DNA from: Atopomonas hussainii
Lineage (GTDB): Bacteria > Pseudomonadota > Gammaproteobacteria > Pseudomonadales > Pseudomonadaceae
DNA: 64,000 bases
Assembly (NCBI RefSeq): GCF_900109735.1
Contig: NZ_FOAS01000004.1
Coordinates: 1 to 64,000, forward strand
Direction: 5' to 3'
The position numbers and the translations under genes were made by a program. The notes under the pieces are model-generated. The model saw only the letters and a list, made by a program, of their open reading frames with translations, searched no databases and was not told the origin of the DNA. Shown piece by piece: positions 58,320 to 64,000 of this stretch (position 1 is its first letter; every line of letters starts with the position of its first letter).

Positions 58320-58990
58320 GCGAAGAAAGTTTCGAAGATGCACTGGACAGCGCCGGTGAGTTTGACGACCTCGACAAACCCGCCATGGCACGCCGCTTCC
58401 GCGGTTTTTTGCCGGTGGTGGTCGATGTGGAAACCGGCGGCTTTAACGCCGCTACCGATGCCTTGTTAGAAATCGCCGCCGTGCCGATTGCCATGGACGA
58501 CAGCGGCCTGCTCTATCCCGAAGAAGCGATTTTCTTCCGCATTGAGCCCTTTGAAGGCGCCAATATCGAACAGGCCGCGCTGGATTTCACCGGCATTAAG
58601 CTCGACCACCCCCTGCGCATGGCAGTGAGCGAAGAGCACGCGCTGGGCGAAATCTTCCGCAACGTGCGCAAGGCGCTGAAGCGTAATGGCTGTAAGCGTG
58701 CGGTACTGGTGGGGCATAACAGCAGTTTTGACCAAGGCTTCTTAAATGCGGCGGTTAATCGCTGCGGCATTAAGCGTAATCCGTTCCACCCATTCTCCAG
58801 CTTCGACACCGCGACCTTGTCGGGCCTGGCTTACGGGCAAACGGTACTGGCCAAATCATGCCAAAGCGCTGGCGTGGCGTTCGATAACCGTGAGGCTCAC
58901 TCGGCCCGCTACGACACTGAAAAAACCGCCGAGCTGTTCTGCGCCATCGTCAATCGCTGGAAAGAACTCGGCGGTTGGCTGCAGGACTGA
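58316..58990 (+). CDS. rnt: Ribonuclease T
   Basis: This 224-residue DEDDh exonuclease trims the 3' ends of tRNA and other stable RNAs. Active-site motifs are '[10 protein letters not shown]', '[14 protein letters not shown]' and '[14 protein letters not shown]'. It carries an acidic N-terminal extension of about 25 residues. Coupled to pyrC; a terminator separates it from convergent rpoS. Confidence 0.95.
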   Translation: MSEESFEDALDSAGEFDDLDKPAMARRFRGFLPVVVDVETGGFNAATDALLEIAAVPIAMDDSGLLYPEEAIFFRIEPFEGANIEQAALDFTGIKLDHPLRMAVSEEHALGEIFRNVRKALKRNGCKRAVLVGHNSSFDQGFLNAAVNRCGIKRNPFHPFSSFDTATLSGLAYGQTVLAKSCQSAGVAFDNREAHSARYDTEKTAELFCAIVNRWKELGGWLQD

Positions 58991-59017
58991 TCCTAGCCAC
59001 ACAGCAACGCCAGAAAG

Positions 59018-59045
59018 CAAAACGCCCCAATTAAGGGGCGTTTGT
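59018..59045. terminator. Terminator between rnt and rpoS
   Basis: A 10-bp stem with a six-base loop (ttaa core), flanked by A on the left and T on the right, serves both convergent genes. Confidence 0.85.
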
Positions 59046-59065
59046 CCTCCAAGATTATGGCCTTC

Positions 59066-60046
59066 TTAGTTAAAGACGGCCTCACTGGACAAACCATTGC
59101 TTTCAAAAATCTCCCGCATGCGACGCAGTGCTTCCACCTGAATCTGGCGCACCCGCTCACGGGTCAGGCCGATCTCTTGGCCCACTTCTTCTAACGTACT
59201 GCACTCATGACCGCGCAGACCAAAGCGGCGAATCACCACTTCACGCTGTTTTTCGGTCAAGTCAGACAACCAAGCATCAATGCTGCTCGACAAGTCATCG
59301 TCCTGCAGAAGCTCGCAGGGGTCGGTCGGCTGCTCATCGGTCAGGGTATCCAACAGGGTTTTGTCAGAGTCCCCACCTAAGGTGACATCCACCGAGGTTA
59401 CCCGCTCATTCAAGCCCAACATGCGCTGCACATCTTCCACCGGCTTATCCAGCAGGTGGGCGATCTCTTCGGCAGAAGGCTCATGATCAAGCTTTTGCGT
59501 CAGTTCACGCGCAGCACGCAGGTAAACATTCAACTCTTTAACGACATGAATCGGCAGACGGATGGTGCGCGTCTGATTCATGATCGCCCGTTCGATGGTT
59601 TGACGAATCCACCATGTGGCGTACGTCGAGAAACGGAAACCACGCTCGGGATCAAACTTTTCTACCGCGCGAATCAAGCCCAGATTGCCTTCCTCGATCA
59701 GATCGAGCAGCGACAAGCCACGATTGACATAACGACGGGAGATTTTCACCACCAAACGCAGATTGCTTTCGATCATCCGCTTGCGGCCAGCCGGGTCACC
59801 ACGCTGCGCTAAGCGCGCGTAATGCACTTCTTCTTCCGGGGTCAGCAAGGGTGAAAAGCCAATCTCGTTGAGATACAGCTGGGTGGCGTCTAGGGCGCGA
59901 CTGAAATCGACATGCTTGTGCTGCCGACGACGGGCGGTGCCAGACTTCTTGGTGGCAGTGGCAGCGGTTTTGTTTGCTTTGGGCGCATCCAAAACCATTA
60001 CTTCGTCACTGCTGTCAAACTCTGGCGCTTTCTTTTTGAGTGCCAT
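59066..60046 (-). CDS. rpoS: Stationary-phase sigma factor RpoS
   Basis: The 326-residue sigma factor has region 1.2 ('[16 protein letters not shown]'), region 2 ('[20 protein letters not shown]', '[18 protein letters not shown]', '[17 protein letters not shown]'), region 3 and region 4 with the helix-turn-helix ('[20 protein letters not shown]'). Its main promoter in relatives lies inside the upstream nlpD. In other pseudomonads fdxA and the RNA gene rsmZ lie just downstream; here rnt does instead. Confidence 0.97.
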   Translation of the reverse strand: MALKKKAPEFDSSDEVMVLDAPKANKTAATATKKSGTARRRQHKHVDFSRALDATQLYLNEIGFSPLLTPEEEVHYARLAQRGDPAGRKRMIESNLRLVVKISRRYVNRGLSLLDLIEEGNLGLIRAVEKFDPERGFRFSTYATWWIRQTIERAIMNQTRTIRLPIHVVKELNVYLRAARELTQKLDHEPSAEEIAHLLDKPVEDVQRMLGLNERVTSVDVTLGGDSDKTLLDTLTDEQPTDPCELLQDDDLSSSIDAWLSDLTEKQREVVIRRFGLRGHECSTLEEVGQEIGLTRERVRQIQVEALRRMREIFESNGLSSEAVFN

Positions 60047-60131
60047 TTTTTATTGTCCTGTGTTGAGTTCGACACGCGGACCCCAGCGACCGTTTCCCTG
60101 GTTACCAGAGTCCGACCCTACACAAGACGAT

Positions 60132-60980
60132 TTAGCGGCGGGGCAGAAACCTTAGGGGGTCGACTGGTTTACCGTTCTGGCGAATCTCGAAGTGGAGCTT
60201 CACCTGATCGGTTCCGGTAGAACCCATTTCAGCTATCTGTTGGCCGGACTTGACGCGCTGACCTTCTTTTACCAGCAGCCTACGATTGTGCCCGTATGCG
60301 CTGACGAAAGTGTCACTGTGCTTGATGATGATGAGTTCACCATAGCCGCGTAAGCCACTTCCTGCGTAGACCACAGCGCCATCGGCTGCGGCATTTACAG
60401 GCTGGCCTAATTGCCCATTGATATCAATTCCTTTATTCAAACTGCCGTTTGAGCCAAACCGACCAATGACCTGCCCGGTCGTCGGCCATTGCCAGCCTGA
60501 CGACATACTTGGCATGGCCGGAGGCGTGCCCGCAGGGCGTGGCGCAGGCGCCGGTGCAGGTTTTTGTACAGGTGCCGGTGCCGCAACAGGCTTACTGACC
60601 GGCGCGGGGGCAGGCTGACTAACGGTAGGATTTGACGGACGAGTGGTCGACTGCACCATCACTGGCGCTGAGGCAGCCGGGCGGCCATCAAAGCGAATCT
60701 GCTGGCCGGGGTAAATCGTATAGGGCGGGCGCATGCCGTTGGCCATGGCGAGCTGTTTCCAGTCCCAGCCATAACGAAAGGCAATCGAATATAACGTGTC
60801 GCCACGCTGCACGGTGTGCACGCCTTGGGTAATCGGGGCACGCAGCGGCACGCTGGAGTTACGGTCCACCACCGGCACAGGGCGTGGCGCCGGCGACGAG
60901 CAGGCGACCAGCAGACCGGCTAAGCCAGCCAGCACCAGTGCTTTATTCAATGAACCTTGCCACCGTGCGTTTGCTTGCAC
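60132..60980 (-). CDS. nlpD: NlpD: lipoprotein with LysM and degenerate LytM
   Basis: The 282-residue product has a lipobox (LLVAC), a LysM domain ('HTVQRGDTLYSIAFRYGWDW'), a Pro/Ala-rich linker and a C-terminal M23 (LytM) domain. The metal-binding histidines are replaced ('NKGIDING' and 'VKLHFEI'), as in E. coli NlpD, which activates the amidase AmiC and does not itself cut peptidoglycan. It is upstream of rpoS. Confidence 0.93.
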   Translation of the reverse strand: MQANARWQGSLNKALVLAGLAGLLVACSSPAPRPVPVVDRNSSVPLRAPITQGVHTVQRGDTLYSIAFRYGWDWKQLAMANGMRPPYTIYPGQQIRFDGRPAASAPVMVQSTTRPSNPTVSQPAPAPVSKPVAAPAPVQKPAPAPAPRPAGTPPAMPSMSSGWQWPTTGQVIGRFGSNGSLNKGIDINGQLGQPVNAAADGAVVYAGSGLRGYGELIIIKHSDTFVSAYGHNRRLLVKEGQRVKSGQQIAEMGSTGTDQVKLHFEIRQNGKPVDPLRFLPRR

Positions 60981-61075
60981 GCCGACTCCCCCTGCTGCGA
61001 ATTATGCTTATTGTGCCAGCTTGAGCGGCAGGGGCAAAAAAGCCCTGCCTTCAGCGTGTGCGTATTGTGCAGAAA

Positions 61076-62020
61076 TTAGCTCGCCGCACCAGTGCCGCGT
61101 AAGCGTGCCGCCACCCATTCCAGCGCCAGCACTAACACAACCCCCAGCACCGCCATCACCAGTGCCAACGCCAGCTGCGCGTCGTGCCCTGTGGCGCTGA
61201 ACTGCCACGGCCAGAGGTTGGCCTCCAGCAAGGGGCGCTGCTCGCCGTGGCGGTCGGTGATCCATTGCAGCACTTCTTTCCAAGGCCAGACTTTATTCAG
61301 CGAACCGAGCATCAGCCCAGTTAAAAACGCCAAGGCAGCCGCGCGAAAGCGCTGCAGCAACCAGTGCAGCAACTTGGCAAACGCCAGCAAACCAAACAAA
61401 CAACCGGCTGCGAAAACCGCCAAGAAGCCGATATCCAAACTTTTCACCGCGGCAATCACAGTGGGGTACAAGCCCATCAGCAAGAGCAGAAAACTACCGG
61501 AGATGCCCGGCAGAATCATCGCGCAAATGGCAATCGCGCCGGCGCAAAACAAGCTTAACGGGTCGGAGCCCCACGCCAACGGCTCAGCGACGGTAATCCA
61601 GTAGGCAAAGCCGGCACCTAGGGCAAACATGCCGACCACCGCAGCATTCCAGCGCGGAATTTCGCGGCCCACCAGATAGCTGGACACTAAGATCAGCCCG
61701 AAGAAGAACGACCACAAGGGAATCGGGTGCGTAGCCATGAGCCAAGTAATCAGCTTCGCCAGCGAAAACACGCTGGTTAAGATGCCGGCAAACAGCAGCA
61801 GCAGAAAGGTCGCGTTCACCGTTTGCCAGGCCTGCACCACTTGCCCGCGCAGCAGCAACAGCAGCGCCTTGGGGGCATTGCTCAAGGCAGCTAATAAGGT
61901 GTCGTAAATACCGGTAATAAAGGCGATGGTGCCGCCGGATACGCCGGGCACTACATCGGCGGCGCCCATGGCCATGCCACGCAAATAGACCAAGACGGCC
62001 TGAGTTTTATTGATGGACAT
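61076..62020 (-). CDS. DUF368 membrane protein (polyprenyl-phosphate transporter family)
   Basis: The 314-residue protein has about eight to ten helices and the DUF368 signature 'GAADVVPGVSGGTIAFITGI' at residues 20-39, with the second-repeat 'CAMILPGISGSFLLLLMG'. Recent work assigns DUF368 proteins (PopT) to recycling of undecaprenyl phosphate across the inner membrane. It lies between pcm and nlpD; some pseudomonads have the same order. The role here is inferred from the family. Confidence 0.85.
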   Translation of the reverse strand: MSINKTQAVLVYLRGMAMGAADVVPGVSGGTIAFITGIYDTLLAALSNAPKALLLLLRGQVVQAWQTVNATFLLLLFAGILTSVFSLAKLITWLMATHPIPLWSFFFGLILVSSYLVGREIPRWNAAVVGMFALGAGFAYWITVAEPLAWGSDPLSLFCAGAIAICAMILPGISGSFLLLLMGLYPTVIAAVKSLDIGFLAVFAAGCLFGLLAFAKLLHWLLQRFRAAALAFLTGLMLGSLNKVWPWKEVLQWITDRHGEQRPLLEANLWPWQFSATGHDAQLALALVMAVLGVVLVLALEWVAARLRGTGAAS

Positions 62021-62038
62021 CCTGTGTCTCGCTACGGA

Positions 62039-62704
62039 TTAACTGAGGGTGCCGGTCAGTAACGGCACAAATTTAACGCTTTCCAGCACATGCTGATGGA
62101 AGGTGTCACCTTCGCGCACCACCAACAGCAGCTCCTGTTGCTCGCCCTGCCCCACCGGCAGAATCATCCGTCCGCCTTCGGCCAGTTGGTCTTTCAACGC
62201 TTGGGGCACTTCGCTGGCGGCAGCGGTGACGATGATGGCGTCATACGGCGCCAGAGCGTTCCAGCCTTCCCAGCCATCGCCAAAGCGGAACACGATGTTG
62301 CGCAGGTTCAGCTCGGCCAAACGCGCTTTGGCGCGCTCTTGCAGCGGCTGGATGCGTTCGACGGAAAACACTCGCTCGGCCACTTGGGCCAGAATCGCGG
62401 TTTGATAGCCGCTGCCGGTACCGATCTCCAGCACTTTGTCGATCGGCCCGCTTTTCAGCAGTAGCTCAGTCATACGCGCCACAATGTAAGGCTGCGAAAT
62501 AGTCTGGTTATGCCCGATGGGCAAGGCGGTGTCTTCGTATGCGCGGTGCGACAACGCCTCATCAATAAACAGATGGCGCGGCGTGCGACGTATCGCCTCT
62601 AGCACACGTGCATTAGACAGGCCTTCTTCGTACAGGCGCTCGATTAAGCGCTCGCGAGTACGTTGCGAAGTCATGCCAATACCGCGGATATCGAACTTGT
62701 CCAT
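62039..62704 (-). CDS. pcm: Protein-L-isoaspartate O-methyltransferase
   Basis: Pcm repairs isoaspartyl residues in aged proteins with S-adenosylmethionine. The 221-residue protein has '[20 protein letters not shown]', '[12 protein letters not shown]' and the SAM motif '[15 protein letters not shown]'. I use the ATG at 62704, which has GAGGAG four bases upstream; an internal ATG ([10 protein letters not shown]) gives the 211-residue form usual in Pseudomonas. surE ends just upstream. Confidence 0.94.
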   Translation of the reverse strand: MDKFDIRGIGMTSQRTRERLIERLYEEGLSNARVLEAIRRTPRHLFIDEALSHRAYEDTALPIGHNQTISQPYIVARMTELLLKSGPIDKVLEIGTGSGYQTAILAQVAERVFSVERIQPLQERAKARLAELNLRNIVFRFGDGWEGWNALAPYDAIIVTAAASEVPQALKDQLAEGGRMILPVGQGEQQELLLVVREGDTFHQHVLESVKFVPLLTGTLS

Positions 62705-62712
62705 CGTTCTCC

Positions 62713-63462
62713 TCAAGACAGGCCGTCAAGCCAGTCTTCGACTGCTGCGAACACGGAATAATGGGTTTTATCAATTTGTAGCGGGGTGACCGACACATAG
62801 CCCTGCATCACCGCGTGGAAGTCGGTGCCTTCGCCAGCGTCTTCGCCATCACCGGCCACGGAAATCCAGTAGCCTTCTTTACCGCGCGGGTTCACCACTT
62901 TGACGGGTGCGGCGGCGCGGGCGCGATGGCCGTGACGAGTGAGCATGATGCCCTTCACCCGTTCTAGCGGCAGATTCGGCACATTGACGTTGAGCACAGT
63001 GCGCGGCGGCAAGTCCAGCTGTGCATGGGCTTGCACCAATAAGCGGGCGAAATGTGCGGCGGTCGGCAGGTTATCCACTTGGCGCGACAACAGCGAGAAA
63101 GCCATCGCCGGACGATCGAGAAAACGCCCTTCTAAGGCGGCGGCCACCGTGCCGGAATACAACACATCGTCGCCTAGGTTGGCGCCCAAGTTAATCCCTG
63201 ACACCACCATCTCGGGCACCGGATCGAGCAAACCATTGAGGCCCAAGTGCACGCAATCGGTGGGCGTGCCATTGAGACTAATAAAGCCGTTATCCAATCG
63301 CGTGGGGTGCAGCGGACGGTCGAGCGTTAACGAGCTGCTGGCGCCGCTTTTGTCTTGCTCGGGGGCGATTACGTAGCGCTCGCCCAAGCCTGCTAGCGCG
63401 CCATGTAGCGCGGCTAGGCCGGGGGCGTTAACGCCGTCGTCGTTAGAAATCAGTATGCGCAT
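62713..63462 (-). CDS. surE: 5'/3'-nucleotidase SurE
   Basis: The 249-residue nucleotidase has the metal site '[13 protein letters not shown]' and '[19 protein letters not shown]'. The ATG at 63462 gives the family start; the frame is open to 63492. It overlaps the end of truD by 20 bases and is followed by pcm after eight bases, so truD-surE-pcm are translated from one transcript. Confidence 0.96.
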   Translation of the reverse strand: MRILISNDDGVNAPGLAALHGALAGLGERYVIAPEQDKSGASSSLTLDRPLHPTRLDNGFISLNGTPTDCVHLGLNGLLDPVPEMVVSGINLGANLGDDVLYSGTVAAALEGRFLDRPAMAFSLLSRQVDNLPTAAHFARLLVQAHAQLDLPPRTVLNVNVPNLPLERVKGIMLTRHGHRARAAAPVKVVNPRGKEGYWISVAGDGEDAGEGTDFHAVMQGYVSVTPLQIDKTHYSVFAAVEDWLDGLS

Positions 63463-64000
63463 GTTCACCGTTTGCCTGGGTTGGCGCGACATCTAACAGC
63501 TCGCGTACCACAGCCGTGGCAAAACAACCGGCAGGCAGGACAAAATTAAGTTGCAGTTGATCAGGCGCCAGATAATGCCACGCCAGCGCCGCAATGGGGA
63601 GGCGCATAATGCGCCGTTCGTGCTGCAAGCCCGCTTTGACTAACCAGTCTTGCAGGGCTTCTTCACCGGCCAATGCGCTTTGCTCTAACGCCAGCGGCGC
63701 GCCGCTAATGGCTTGCTCACCGGCGCCACACAGGCGTGCGGTGGGGTGTAAATCCAGCTCAGCCAAACGCGGGTCATTAAGATCCGCAGCCGTCGCGGGA
63801 AAGAAGCTGCGGCTGGTGGTAAAGGCCAGCAAGTCGCCTTCCAAGGCTTGATTCCAGCTACCTGCCGCCACACGTGCGGCGAGCACCTTGTTAAACAGAT
63901 AACTGCGCGCCGTGGAGAGCAAGCGCGAGCGGATATTGCGCGCCTCCGGCAGCATGCCTTCTGCCGCGCACTCGCGCGCTTGCACGAGGTTGTTGCCGTG
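63443..64000 (-). CDS. truD: tRNA pseudouridine synthase TruD, C-terminal part
   Basis: The frame is open to the right edge of the window, so only about 185 C-terminal residues are seen. The block '[10 protein letters not shown]' followed by '[20 protein letters not shown]' and 'DGDLLAF'-like '[11 protein letters not shown]' is typical of the TruD insertion and catalytic domain. TruD makes pseudouridine 13 in tRNA-Glu. The N-terminus lies beyond 64000. Confidence 0.93.
   Translation of the reverse strand, partial: HGNNLVQARECAAEGMLPEARNIRSRLLSTARSYLFNKVLAARVAAGSWNQALEGDLLAFTTSRSFFPATAADLNDPRLAELDLHPTARLCGAGEQAISGAPLALEQSALAGEEALQDWLVKAGLQHERRIMRLPIAALAWHYLAPDQLQLNFVLPAGCFATAVVRELLDVAPTQANGEHAHTDF

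Overview
The window is a piece of a gammaproteobacterial chromosome, almost certainly from the Pseudomonadaceae. The evidence is the set of linked genes: a phu-type haem operon, dksA-gluQRS-cbrX-cbrA-cbrB-(crcZ)-pcnB-folK-panB-panC, dcd/apbC/metG, an rnf operon followed by nth and a PA3496-like gene, gloA/argG/motY/pyrC/rnt, and rpoS-nlpD-pcm-surE-truD. Species cannot be fixed from the sequence alone. The large-scale order differs from the best known Pseudomonas genomes: fdxA is about 50 kb from rpoS, and rnt directly neighbours rpoS.

Left edge (1-1.5 kb): the 3' tail of a type I restriction-enzyme-like gene sits just before a 3' fragment of a serine tRNA gene (T arm, acceptor strand and CCA, ending at 478) and its terminator. 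This looks like the distal att repeat of an integrated island whose body lies left of the window. Next come two secreted proteins of unknown function (a DUF1444-like protein and a GEVED protein with five repeats) and a 7TM diguanylate cyclase.

5.8-18.6 kb: housekeeping genes (thioesterase, dusC, Hsp20 with a probable ROSE-type RNA thermometer, YcgN-like, SemiSWEET, fdxA), then a complete haem acquisition locus. A leftward operon tonB-phuS-exbB-exbD-phuT-phuU-phuV-phuW/chaN diverges from the outer-membrane receptor phuR over a Fur-box-like sequence. Receptor, energising complex, periplasmic carrier, ABC importer and cytoplasmic haem handler are all present.

18.6-31.2 kb: sfsA, an aminotransferase, dksA and gluQRS, then the carbon catabolite control module. 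CbrX is translationally coupled to the CbrA kinase, CbrB is a sigma-54 activator, and the following 815-base gap holds a sigma-54 promoter and an A-rich RNA that is the expected CrcZ. pcnB, folK, panB and panC follow.

31.2-43.5 kb: ettA, a large PAS-GGDEF-EAL protein, a haloalkane dehalogenase divergent from a QuiP-like lipoprotein acylase, a second diguanylate cyclase and dcd. 43.6-54.3 kb: apbC, metG and the electron transport operon rnfABCDGE with nth and a small acidic protein. 54.3-64 kb: gloA, argG, motY, pyrC, rnt, rpoS, nlpD, a DUF368 membrane protein, pcm, surE and the 3' part of truD.

The most interesting unlisted structure is a 141-bp dispersed repeat. Two full copies (18046-18186 and 54765-54905) align without gaps, carry imperfect terminal inverted repeats, are flanked by TAA on both sides, and sit exactly at the stop codons of phuR and argG in the same orientation relative to the gene. 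A third, partial copy lies downstream of metG. I found no CRISPR array, complete prophage or novel defence system in this window.
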